A DNA stretch of 64,000 nucleotides from Immersiella caudata (Eukaryota > Ascomycota > Sordariomycetes > Sordariales > Lasiosphaeriaceae). A program made the position numbers and the translations under genes. The stretch spans positions 2,356,001-2,420,000 of the forward strand of contig JAULSU010000001.1 of assembly GCA_030512335.1 (NCBI GenBank), given 5' to 3'. Positions within the stretch are counted from its first letter, which is position 1. Each line of letters begins with the position of its first letter. A model generated the notes under the pieces. It searched no databases. It was not told where the DNA came from and saw only the letters and a program-made list of their open reading frames with translations. Positions 42,646 to 54,550 of the stretch are shown here, one piece after another.

Positions 42646-45334
42646 ATGGCAGCTCCTGTAAAGACACTCACGGTCGCAGAGCAAATCCAACAGCTCAACG
42701 CGGCACGCAAGATCGTCTTGGAGAATGCCTCTTACTACGATAGAATTGTCAAGGGAATCTTGCCGATCATTGGCCCATCGTCACCCGTCGAGCTGCGAAG
42801 ATGGGGTGCGGAGTTTCTGGCTGAGTCGCTCTCGACTCCAGCGCTGAGCAGCAGAGACAAGGAGAACTTGACGGTGGCTATACTGGAAACACTGCGGTCG
42901 CTGGTGGACAGCCCTAGCGAGGATCCTCTGGTGCTCAAAGCTAGTGTTATTGCAGCTGCGAGCGCCTACCCAATTGCTATGCGATGGATGTAAGTGTTTG
43001 AAGTGGTTGCTTCGCATCTCATGCTCTCAACCTCCGCCGCCTACCTTGGTCGGTCGCTGCGTCGTGCTTTGCCTCGTATCTTTGCGCGTTCCCTGCAAGG
43101 CTACTGCTGCCGTGCTTGCTCCGACGCGCCCGGCGACGCCTGCAGTAGGGCTGCGAGACGGTTTTGTGACGGCTCAATGGGCTAACTAGCTGCTTCCAAC
43201 AGTATTCACAATTCCTACCACAAGGAGAGTTGGGATTCAATATCAGCGATCAAGGGGAGGATTCTCCGGATGTGGGATGGGGCTCCTACGCCCGTCAAGA
43301 TCTGCTGTATCAAGTTTGTCCAAAGGGTCATTCTCACACAGACGGCCTCAAACGGCATGGAGCAAAAGGTTTGGCGATTCTGCTGCGGTTGCAAGTGCTG
43401 TTACTGACCGGAATCCACCAGGTTGGTGGGCTTGATGTCTCTCTATCCATGATCCCACCAAATCACCCCTTACTGGATCCCCGTCTTCTTGAAGCCGAGG
43501 CGGCGGGGCTCTTGGACAGGCTCCTCGGCGTGCTGCAAGACAACAGCAGGTATGCAGGGTCACTGGCGCATGCCTTTTTTTTTTTTTGCGCATCATCTAA
43601 CCGCTGCTATCTAGCGATGCCCTGCTTGTCGACGCAACACTCAACACCCTCGCTATCTTGGCTCGGACCCGTCCCAGTACCTCAGCCCGCATCCTGAACA
43701 AGGTTCTGGACTTCAACCCCCTGAAGTTGGCCAACTCCCCTATGACGCCGAGGTCTAAGGTCCTTATCAAATCTATGGAGAAGACAACGCGCCAACTTTT
43801 GATCCATTGGTTGAAACGGTAGGCTCCTTGCCAGCAGACTCTGCGTCCTCATACTAACACCACTCAGAGACCAAAACGGGCCCCTTGCGCCTCGGATTCA
43901 ACAACATATTGAGCGGCTCTTCACGCAGCGGAAAGAAATATTTGACGAGGCGAACAGGAAGCGAGCATTTGTGCAGCCTCCTGCTGCTGACTACAACGAT
44001 GCCAAGCGGCCACGGACGGACAGTGGCATCGCTCCTCCAGTCCAACGCCCGGCACCTGGGCCACAGAGTCTTGCCGCTGTTTACACCCTCACGAATAACC
44101 CTGGGCTGCAGGCATTCGATGCTACCCAAGTACCCGCAGCCTTGGCTGCCAAAATAAACGTCAGGACGCTAGCTATGACGAACCCGCAGGTCCTCGAGCA
44201 GGCACTCGAGGTGAGTCCTGTGTGTAAATTCAGAAAAGGGAGAAGTTAACATCAGGTTAGGCTATTCGGATACGATTCCGCACACTCTGGGCTGCAGCTG
44301 CAGCTGCAGCACCGGCACAGCCTGCCGCCATCAACGCAGGAACCGCGCCCCTTGGTGTTGATGACGACGATGATGACTACGAACCCGACTTTTACGCAGC
44401 TGAGGACACAGAGCAGATCCTCAACAAGCTTGACAGTGCTCCTTCAGAGCCACCAGTGGAAGAGGCCGGTGTTCTGGCTCCTCTAGGCCCCTTCAAACTC
44501 CAAGCCCCGCCAGCCCTCGACCCTGATCTTGCTCTCAAAGTGGGGCAGGTTACCTCCAATCGTGTTTTCGCACCCCTATCTGGCCTCGAGGATGTCACGC
44601 AGAAGCACAAGGCCGGTATCAACCGTCTAGCTGCTAGCTCGTACAGTCGCGACTCCTGGCTAACGGTCATCACACGTCTGGCGACCCGTAGCACGGCTGG
44701 TTTAGAGGACTTCAGCAGCGGCGTCAAACCAGAAGATGCCGGAAACGCTCTCGACCGCCCACGCACCAGTCTCAGCAACCTCATTCGGGAGACACTTTAC
44801 AACTACGTCCTGGAAGACTGGCGCCGACGCATCGACGTCGCTATCCTGTGGCTCTGCGAGGAGTGGTACAACGACCAGCTGACAAAGAAGAACGGAACGG
44901 GGGCGCCACTTTATTACGATAAGTGGGCGCCGAGACTGCTCGATGGGATTCTTACCTACACCACTGCGCAAGACAAGGTCCTCACGCGTTTCGTCGCAGA
45001 GATCCCGGAGCTGAACAAGGCGTTGCTGGGGCGGCTGAAATCCTTGTGTGGAGATCCCACGAAAGTCCAGCTTGCATGCCAGACTCTGCTTTACATGGTC
45101 ATGATGAGGCCTCCGGCCAGGGAGATTGCACTTAACACAGTGGCAGATATCTGGGTGGAGTGTGAGTTGACCCTGTTTCCCATGCAGAGATGACCATGGT
45201 GCTGACCGATTGGTGCAGATGAGGATGCGAGGCCGCTGGCTGGGAAGTACCTTTCCAAGTGGCGCCCCGGATTTATCGAGTCTCAGCAGGCTCTGGCAGA
45301 TGGTTCGGCCCCTAGTGCAATGATCGCAGTGTGA
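42646..45334 (+). CDS. PTA1: Pta1/symplekin subunit of the pre-mRNA cleavage and polyadenylation factor
   Basis: Scaffold of CPF that bridges the polymerase/nuclease and phosphatase modules during mRNA 3'-end formation. The N-terminal symplekin-type HEAT region (about residues 1-260) is clear: EQIQQLNAARKIVLENASYYD, read in two blocks; WDSISAIKGRILRMWDGAP; IKFVQRVILTQTA; VSLSMIPPNHPLLDPRLLEAEA; NTLAILARTRPSTSARI. The rest is helical and alanine-rich. Seven exons: 42646-42989, 43203-43368, 43422-43549, 43615-43818, 43868-44210, 44261-45161 and 45219-45334, giving 733 aa, the usual length. The second intron has a weak donor (AAG|gtttgg). The first intron is unusually long (213 nt), and the third contains a T13 run. 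A run of eight alanines lies just after the sixth exon begins. Confidence 0.9.
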
Positions 45335-47401
45335 TGCGATCTTGGTGGTTGGCAGGGCATTTTAAGAGACACTTATCGAGTAGGTAGTTATTATAGATCG
45401 ACTCGACTTGTACGAGGGTGATAGAGGCATGGAAGCTTTGATACCAGGGCAAGCGGGAGACCAGCATGAACCCAACAACATGAACATGGATGGATGGGTA
45501 TATTTTTCTTCCTCTCTCTTTCATGTGCTTGTGCGTCTCATTTTCATTCCCTCTGTGGCTAAGGATGGTCATGCCGGGTCGGGACATGCAAGACATGGAT
45601 TTGTCATCGAGCCAAGGAGCTTGGAGACTGGATTGAGAGACAAAACATGGGAAAAGGAAGAAAGATTCACGTGTACTGTCGGGCTTCTCGGAAAGCTGAC
45701 TGCGTGAGAAATTGCTTGTATCAGATATTGTATCTTTAGGGGGCAATATGCGGGTCTGGTCAGGTTCAGCGTGTACTGGACCATCCAAGGTCACGTTAAC
45801 GGCGCATTCGGATCAAGAAAGTCGGTGCTTGAGTGAGAAAACCCGTGACTGCGCCATGAGTTTGTCATACAGCAAAGGGGGGTGCTGACATATCCGGTAA
45901 TAACCGCTGGCATAAAGAAGTAGATTGAACCCTTGTTGTGATTGGGCTCCTTCTGTCTTGACAGATAAGTATCACCACGAAACGGCCACAGGTCAGCTTG
46001 TTCTTCATATTCCTCGATAGAGGTTGCATTACGTCACGCCCGTCAGTGAGCTACCAGGAACACAATCCACGTCAGTGCGAGAATCGGACGATTTCAACAT
46101 TTTGCGTTGGTGGATCGTCCAAAGTTTGTGGAAGAATGGTTCGGTTATTCTGCACAGCAACTCTTTTTTTTCTACGAGTGGGTGTGTGTCCCAGGGAATG
46201 GGAACTGGAAAGGTGGCAGAAATTGAGGACGGGAAGGAGATGGAACCTTGAGGGGTGGGGTGTATACCTGTAGTGATATACCTTCGTTTACATGGCATGG
46301 GATTTCCATTTTGGATGCATCAGTAGCAACGAGAGAGAAGCTATGATATTGTATTTTATTGATAGTCTTGAGGATGAGTGGAGATACAGTAGTTCCCGTG
46401 GGCTTGGTAAGTTTAGAGTGTCCTGCTCCGCAGCCGCGGTTTAAAGGCTTGGACGGTCTGAACCTGAATTTCCGATGATGTCGTAACACCCAATGGTCTT
46501 TGCAGCATCGCGATCTTTGAGACAAGGGGTTCCCCAGAGTCAATCTGCGCCCAGACCAACGGCAACACCGATTATTCCTGGTAAAATGTTGAGTGATTGT
46601 ACCGAGGCAGAAGAGCTGTCAAAGGTGGGTGTCACCGAGAACCGGAGAAAGGGGGGGAAAAGAAAATGACGTGAAAAAACGACAAGACGATGTCGCCCAC
46701 AGTTCGGTTGCTGGGGAAGTCAGCGGGTCAACAGGCACCCCTGCAGCCCGCTCCACCATCCCATACGCGAACACGTCTGAAGATTGCAAGTCGATTTTGC
46801 ACAGGCCTGTATGGGAGCGGCCGGATGGCTCAACGCACACACAATATGACCTGAGGGGTTTCCTGCATCCTCGTGAGGCTGTAAGACGTGTACTTTGCTT
46901 ACCTGTACCCTGATTGCCCAAACACCAATCGCCAGCCGAAAACAAGACGCCAGTGAACGACGCGTCGCTTCACAACCACTTCCCAACCAACTCCACTTGG
47001 CTCCAGTTCCCTCTAGCATTGGGCCCGGCCGTGTCAAAGTGAGCCCCTGGAATCTGGATAGAGTCTTCTTTCGGGCTCTGCCAGTTTGCGCCAGCACAAA
47101 ACACCAAGGTCTTCTCGGTGTGTTGCCGAGGACTTGGGGTTTCGCGGCGTTCCAACGACGCACGCCAGTCGGGGCACCTTGGAACTCCATCCTTGGACGC
47201 GCGCCGACTAAGCAACAACACGTACGCCAGCAGTCACAGCGAAAAGGATTGGTGTCGAAACAAAACTTGTCGATTTGCGGGCCTGTACCCGCCGCGCAGT
47301 GGACGAGTTGAAGCGGTGCCTCCCTATCCTACCCGCTACCCGCTATCTGCTCAGCTGCGAAACCTTCCCCTACACTTGTCACGGTACCCGCCTTGCGAGA
47401 A
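45335..47401. other. Gene-poor 2.1 kb
   Basis: This interval lies between the Pta1 stop and the first exon of the She3-like gene. Many short overlapping frames occur on both strands; none is convincing. Confidence 0.4.
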
Positions 47402-49147
47402 ATGCGCAATCGACTCACCAAGGCTCGCCCGCATTCCAACCACAGACCTGGCTTCTCAATCCACCTGGACAGCAGCAGTGAAGGCGGTATGTATCTACCC
47501 GTTTGTTCCGGCAGCCATTCGCGCGGGGATCTCCTCGCATCTCTGAAACAGCCGCCCCTTACGCACACATTGCAGACCGGCCCGCTGCTTACCGCGCGCA
47601 TCCCAACCAATGCCTGGCCGAACGGCTCCGGTCTTCTTCGCGAGGGCCGTGCCGGTCGTCTCCAGTTTTCTTTTCCCTGCAAACTTCGGAGTTCGGGCGG
47701 AGGAGACACCACCACCACATGTGTGCACCGATAGCTAACTGCGACGACTGTTCAAGACTCCTCCGTTCCCGCAACCCATCTCCCCGACGCGGCGCAAGCC
47801 GCAGGTCAGCCCGACCGATCTACTTCGACCAAGACACCAAGGCTCTCGCATGAGGCCCGGTCGACCCTTTCCCTTGCCTCCGACGGCTCCATCAACGCCA
47901 TCATGTCCCGCTCCTCACCAGCGAAAGGCACCAACGGCAAGGCCCTGCCCTCGATCCCCTCACACATGCAAGCGCAGCAAATCCCCTCTCGAATGAACTC
48001 CACCATCCGCACTGTCACCAGCTTTGACGACAGGCATCGCCTCTCCGAAGACTCTAGCGCCGAGTCGCGTCACTCGGGCTTCTCCAGTTCCCTCAACAGC
48101 AACGCCAGCATGTCTTCCTCCTCGCAAGACCACCCCCACCCGACGCAAAACGGGAGCAGCAAAGGCTCAGCAGGCGCAAGGTCATCTAGGTTAAGTCCAG
48201 CGAGCGCACAAGAAGCATTCCTGGAGGTGCCAAGGACGATCAGCGCGAGATCCAGTGTTGAAATACCCCAACGTGAAAGCAGTCTTAGTGCGACTGCTAC
48301 ATCTTCAACGATACAGAGCTACACCGAATCTCCCCACCTCGGGAGCGCACCAAGTCAACACGACCTGTCCGAATCACAGCATGGGTGGGACTCCACAGTC
48401 GGCAAGGCAGGGTTGGGCAAAACAGGACGGGTCATCAACCGGTTAGTGTCGGACAACGAGGCGCTCAAGCGCGACATCAAGATCGAGCGGTTGCGCGCCG
48501 AGGAGTCGAAGCAGGCCGCCAGACTACTGGAAGACAAGCTGGAGCGAATAGTATCAGATTACGAGAGCAGGTTACTCGAGGCCAATGTCACAAAGACGCT
48601 TCTCGCGCGCAAGGAGCGTCAGGTCGAGAGTCTGCAGTCATCAGTGGAGTTGGAAAGGAAGCGAGCTCTTGATGCTAAGGAACGAGAACGCATATGGAAG
48701 GAGGAGATGGAAAAGGTACGGACTGAGAGCCTACGGAAAGTCGACGAGGCAACCAACTACGCAGCCTTGGTGGAGGGGAGGTATAATGCCATTAGCAGCC
48801 ATTGGAGGGACCAAGGCGAGGAGGTCAAGAGAACGGTGACCAAGATGAAGGCGGAAATTACGGAACTGTTGGATGAGAGAAGGAAGGACGACGACAGGAT
48901 CGGGACGTTGAGGGATCTTTGCGACCAGCAGGATGGGAATATCCGTGAGCTGCAAGCACAGAAGGAGGAGATCGCAGCGCAATTCGAGCGGTATAAGGCC
49001 GAGCAAGAGGCGGCGCTTCGCGAGATCAAGGAAAAGGCCGCGCAGAGGGAACGGGAGCAGGAGGCGACGCTCAGGGAGTCGAAGGAGGTGCTCGACAAGC
49101 TGCGGTGGGCGTTGAATGTGAAGGAGAAGGTGGAGTGGGCTCAATAG
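47402..49147 (+). CDS. She3-like coiled-coil protein
   Basis: Long coiled-coil protein that resembles the family named after yeast She3 ('SWI5-dependent HO expression protein 3'), an mRNA/ER transport adaptor; the role in moulds is not established. Residues 1-170 are Ser-rich and disordered (SSEGDSSVPATHLPD, LSHEARSTLSLASDGSINAI). From about 185 there is a near-continuous coiled coil (VINRLVSDNEALKRDIKIERL, read in two blocks; LLEDKLERIVSDYESRLLEA; REIKEKAAQREREQEATL). I place a first exon at 47402-47486 (MRNRLTKARPHSNHRPGF) and a 270-nt intron to 47757 with branch gctaac and acceptor tcaag. The second exon runs to 49147, total 491 aa. An internal ATG at 47903 would give 414 aa, but the frame upstream of it is open and protein-like, so the longer model is preferred. 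Confidence 0.75.
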
Positions 49148-50923
49148 TGACCGAGCCTGCTGTACCGCCACGGGGAGGACATCACCGCCATGACGGCGCG
49201 ACCCAGAGAAAGACTGATGAGTCTCGGGTTTCTAATTTCCTTGAAACTGTTTCACTTAACGACCATACATAATGACAACTAGGGGAAGGCATCAAAAAGC
49301 CAAGCCAAAACCAGGGAAATCGGTATAGAACGGTATGGGGCGAGGCTCATTTTTTCTTTGACTTTGTTTTTTCTGACGAAATGGAGACCAGGCAATATGC
49401 CTTTAAGTTTCTAACATCTTATCTGTGTCTCGCCTCCGCAAAATGAGGCAGGAAAGGCGTCTTTGTACATTTTCTTCTGCGGACAATGGACTACTTTGGA
49501 TACCATACCAAGAATACACCACATTTTACCTACCGCGTATAACTCGCTCGCTGTACTACGGGGTTGAGGTCGTGGCTGGTTGTCCCTGGGTCTTGCTCAT
49601 GTCGAAAATCATCATTGAATTTGAGGCTGGCGGTGAAGGGGTAGGGTTTGTGTCGATCAAATTGTCTCAAGTTGATGAAGAAGATAGGGGATGGGGTAGC
49701 ATCGATTCAGTGGTACCGAATGGAGATATTCACTGCAAGTGCACGAGGGTTGATAGAACTGAACGAGGCAGCTGAATATGAGTGGCTGAATGTCTTCAGA
49801 TGCAACTAAATCTTGAATTGAGCAGCATGCCACCTCACTCTTTTTATCTGTTCAGCCCTTGTGCAGGACACTTTCCTGGTGTAGATCTTGCTCTGGGAGT
49901 TTGTGACCTGCTTGAGCTCCCGAGAGAGTCTATTTCGAAACAGGGAGTCGTGGTTGGTCTGCGGTAACTGAACAACATTCGTGTGCATTGTCATCTGCAT
50001 CATCCCCTTGAGACGGGACGAATTTCTACAATAACGCTTTGCAATGCTTTGACCGCTTTATAATGTCGGCGTTGGCAGGTATCGGAAGCGGTGTGAGCCC
50101 CAACAACTATGTCCTTCGGACGGTAAGACTTCCAGCATGGGCTCAGGGGCGGTTCAGTTTGCCTCTCTAGTCTCGATCAGGTGATAGGATCTTCCTACAC
50201 ATTGTTTTTCCTCTGTGGTATTGTTGTGAATTGCCAGCAAAAGCCCCACACACGATTATCCCGCGTTGAATAGGAGTTTGGGGGGGGGGGCTGGTGCCTA
50301 TGGGTATCTCAGGTGGGCTTTTGGGCGTCTTGTGCCAGAAAACCCCTTAGGACGATCAACCTAGGACACTTTCCTTGGCCCTATTTTACCTGTAGATGCC
50401 TTGGCCTCCTTTATCCGGTGATATCCTGGTCTCAGTGTTGCGTATTACATTAGTCAGCCCCTCCTCGCTAGGAAAAGGGGTTTGTTGACATTCCAACAAA
50501 CACGCGAACAATGCCCCCTTCCGCCCAACATCTTCCCTGAAGGTGACGCTCTCACCGCCCGAGCTTCAATGCCTTCTCGTACCATTGACTGTGTGCTTAT
50601 GCCAGGCCAATCTTTCCTTTGCCCACCGACGTGTCGCGCTCGTGGTTTCCATCCGATGCCACTTGACGCGCCTCGTGACCATGATTGACGCTCTGCCCAG
50701 CGCACCGCCATTCACTTCTAGCCCTATTTAATCTGCAAACCTCGCATTTCGGCATTTTGTTTTTCTCTTCAACCCCCCCCCCCCAAAAAAAAAAACCAGA
50801 ACTGGCCGGTCGATCCTGCCACTTTTGTTTTCCCACCACCACCACTTTCCTGTCTCTGACATTTGACATTTTGTCGCCAACACCAACACCAACACCAACA
50901 ACCTCACTTCATCCGTGTACATC
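49148..50923. other. Intergenic 1.8 kb
   Basis: I see no gene. Homopolymer features include a G-run near 50280 and a C11A11 tract at 50774-50795, followed by caacac repeats directly upstream of the next start codon. Confidence 0.4.
50774..50901 (+). repeat. C11A11 tract and (caccaa)n repeat in the presumed 5' UTR
   Basis: A run of 11 C is followed by 11 A at 50774-50795. About 80 bases later four caccaa-type units precede ATG 50924. Both are low-complexity and probably lie in the leader of the downstream gene. Confidence 0.6.
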
Positions 50924-53848
50924 ATGAATGCCGCTGGCCCTGGTCCCGGTGGCCACTGGCTGAGCCTCGACTCCATCTCCAGCGATCGGACGAAGACGCT
51001 GGCGCTTGGCGCCTTCTGGAACTTCACATCGAAGGGTGCCGCTTCCATCATCCGCGAACTGGAGAGGATTGACTATGTAGGTTGCTTTCGGCCAAACCTC
51101 TTTTTTCTTGTTGGTCTCTAACCTTGGACCACAGAAGGATGCCACATTTATCTACGATCCCAACTTCAAGTGGATTGAAGTCACTTGCCTGCCTGAAGAC
51201 GAGGATTCCGTCATTGAGGAGTTTGAGTTCCTCGCCAAGATCATCGAGAGAAAGGTCTTTCGCAGCGAGAACAAAGAGAATCTCTTCAATACCGACGGCA
51301 CACTCAAGGTAGGTTTTGTCAGCAGCTGGTTGATGAGATTGGATGAGGAGGTGCTGACCGTGTTTCCGAAGCACTTCTATCACGAGATGATGGCTTCTGT
51401 GAACTGGGCTGAGCCCAATAGAAACAGAATTGAACCCCAGTACTTGTCAGATGCCCTGAGAGCGCTTCGGCATGTCACTTGTTACCAGCCACCCGTGGGC
51501 TTGCGCACCATCTTTCAGGCAACTCATGAGAGCTCCGAACGACGTGCCAAGGCCATCCAGGAGATAGAGAGACAACTCCCGGGTGTCTTGATGCAGTGCA
51601 ACTTATGGAGGAAGAATATCTATGTTGCCTCCAACAGCATGGACGACATGTGTGAGGCTGTGAGGCGATTTGAGATCTTCTTACAGGCCACGGTGGGTTT
51701 CTCTTCCCTGAGAGGTCGTCTTCTGGCCTACACACGACTGGGGGCTGACACTTCTTCTGGCAGGATGTTGAGCAAGAGGACGAGGAAGACAGAGATGAGC
51801 TGGGTCAAGGCCTTGGCGACACCTTCCACGTCGTGTGCAGCCGGGGCGGAATTAGCATCGCACGGCACGGCTTTGACGGTTCGGACGCACACCCTCTCGT
51901 ATGCCGCATGACCGCTCTCTGTTCGTCCGGAACGGCCAAGACTACTCTGTTCGATCCGACCCGGGTTTATACTGTCAGCGGCGCGTACCGCTGGATGTAT
52001 CGTCGGACATTCGTGGTGCGCCAAGTGGTCCCAGCCAACTCTTGGAACGGATATATGGATTGGACCAACTCACTGATGGTCGAGGACCGTGATCGCGACA
52101 AAAAGGTTCCAATTCTCTTCCATGACGGCGAAAACATGTCACGCCCCTTCCCCAACAGGGTAAAGGATGGCTGGAGACCTCCGTGCTCGCGCAAGCAGCT
52201 TCAAGTCGGGTACAATCCTGAGGGAGCTACCAGCAATCGGGTTGACCAATGGCTGGCAGCCCAGGTGCATACTGTATCGATCGACAACACTCATGTTCCC
52301 CCAAGTGTTCGTACACGTGTCCCTGCAGTGGGCGAGAGAAGAGGAGACGCTCTAGAAGTGCGACCAGGCTCTGACTGTTCCGAGTCGTATGGGGCAGGCG
52401 CGGGCCACTCAGACACCGTCAGCGACAAATCCATCCCCAACATCCCCAATTTTGATGCCGACGAAACGGTCTTTCCGTGGGTGCTCAGCTCCCATGCTAT
52501 GGAAGACGTCGACGACGCTGCACGTCGGGTTTTGCGAGCTATGCCCTACAAGCGCGGCAATATCACCATGCGCGCCGAGCTCGGCCGCATACTCTCGTAT
52601 GTGGGCCCACCAGGCTACTCGGGAATGTCGATGGGACCCGCCACTGGCAGTTCCGAAGGGCTCTGGAAGAGATCCCAGTTGACACGCCACTTGCTGGAAA
52701 GTCAGTATGCAGATGAAAGCGTTCATTTCACTAAGATTCTGACAACATACGCCTTCGAGATCAAGGACGTCCTCAACTTCAAGATTGCAATGTTTCAGTC
52801 TGAGCCCAAAAAGCCAAGACAGTGGGATTCTCTCTACATTGACCAAAGCTATGCGCAGCTGGTCTACAGCTTCTTCTTTCGCCGTGGAGACGAGGAGTTT
52901 GTCATCGATGTGGAGGACACAGGAAAACATGACCGGTTTACGTACTCCATCCACACCCATAATGGCTTCTTAGGCAAAGATGGGCGCAAACATGTCCTTA
53001 TGCACAACGTCACCGGCCTTTAGGATGTCCGGATCGTGTTGATGCGTGTGGATGAGGAGGAAATGGAGGAGAGATTTGGCGCTTTCGCCCGAGAGTTCTT
53101 CAAGTCGCTGAAGATCACCTTCAAGCAGTCCGAAACCGGATATGTCCGGGACAAGGAGAATCCCTTGGGTGCTAACCGCCACCTCGACGTGCGATTCCAA
53201 GTTCCGGGTCGCTTTGACGTTGAGGTTACGGCTGCCCGTGTTCTTACCACATGGCGCTGCGACAGCTCCAGGCCCCAAGGTGCTTTCTTGGAGGTCACGG
53301 AAGTTGAGCAGCTTGACATGAACATCAGCGATATGAAGCCAACCCCCAATGCGGCGGGTAAGGTTGATCCTGGCAAGCTTGACCGCTCTATTCGCGCCTT
53401 TGCTTGGTCGGATGAGCTGAGGGCTGCGAAGAAGGACATGGGCGAGTTCCCCGTCTGGTACGAGGTCTCCGTTGGGTCGCACAAGCTGGAGGAGGCCTTT
53501 ATGCAAAACAAGTCTCTCAAGCTGGGTGAGAAGGCTTCATGGGATGCTTCCGAGTTCATCTGCGAGGGTAATGCGGCCTTTTACGACATGTACGCCCCGG
53601 CGCTGGAGATGGCTAGGCAGCTTCAGCAGTTGGGTCAATACTCGGACAATGGCCAGGACGAACGTTACAATCCCTGGCATTCCCGTCCCCCGAATCTGGA
53701 GGATACTTTTGATCGCGATTATTCTTGGCCTAGCCCCCTTGGCAGGGGTGGCAACGGCAATGGTGGCGGCGATGGTGCTGATGATGGAGGTGACGGTGGC
53801 GGCGACAACATTGGAACTGATCATGCTGTGGAGGAGGAGACAACCTAA
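50924..53848 (+). CDS. Large conserved-looking fungal protein of unknown function with an in-frame TAG
   Basis: I do not recognise the function. Exons 50924-51076, 51135-51308, 51372-51692 and 51764 onward join cleanly (RIDY|KDATFIYDP, GTLK|HFYHEMM, FLQAT|DVEQEDEED). The N-terminal part holds WIEVTCLPEDEDSVIEEF and DDMCEAVRRFEIFLQ, which resemble the KH-like RNA-binding pattern only weakly. The frame reaches TAG at 53021-53023 (about 635 aa), and then the same frame continues with coherent protein (DVRIVLMRVDEEEMEERF, FDVEVTAARVLTTW, VTEVEQLDMNISD) to a TAA at 53846. The second part ends in a Gly/Asp-rich tail. Without the TAG the protein would be about 910 aa. The TAG could be a nonsense allele, a sequencing error, or a read-through site; no canonical intron removes it. 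Confidence 0.7.
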
Positions 53849-54550
53849 TGATTGTGAATCTTCTCGCAAGTGTTCCGTCTCTCCGGTCCAAATGTGACAT
53901 GGGCGTTTAGTCTCTTCGGGGGAGCTCGCTCAGCTGGTTACAGCGGCTCGAGAGGGGTCACCAGAAAACGAGGGGGTACTTGAAGCGGCGGAGGACGGGC
54001 TGGCTCCTGGACCTGTAACTCAGTAGCTAGTCTGACAAATGCGCGAATGTGGTTCTCTCATGTTGTTGGATTCGTGATTTGTTTGGTGGGTTTTGACGCG
54101 AAGGAGCGTTGCGGCTCATCTCAATTTGGTGTCGTTCGTTATGAAGGGTGTATGAGCTATCCTCGGAAATGTAATATGTTCTGGGAGTTCCAAGTCTCGT
54201 TGTCCTTTTAAGCTGACGTTTCCCTAGGTCCGCAAGAGTTTCGCCGCCTGTCACGTTAGATATGCCGGTTGGATCTTCCGTGGGACAACAGTGGCGTCAT
54301 AGTTTGCATACGGAGTGGTAACATAACGCCTCCTTGATACAGATATGGAGCCTCAAATGGCGTCAGCTCAAGCCATATTCGCATCTTTGCATTTGGCGTC
54401 TTGTCTTGCCCAGCCGAGAGTGCCTTGATCATTCATCGCCTCAGGCGCACCCGCATCATTTGGGTGCCGGATTGCTACATGCCCCTAAGCAGAGCTATTT
54501 GAAGACGCTATTTTGAGCATCACTCTGCTGGAAATTACGAGCTCGTCGAT
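53849..54550. other. Intergenic 0.7 kb
   Basis: No gene is seen. This stretch is the promoter side of the MFS transporter. Confidence 0.4.
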
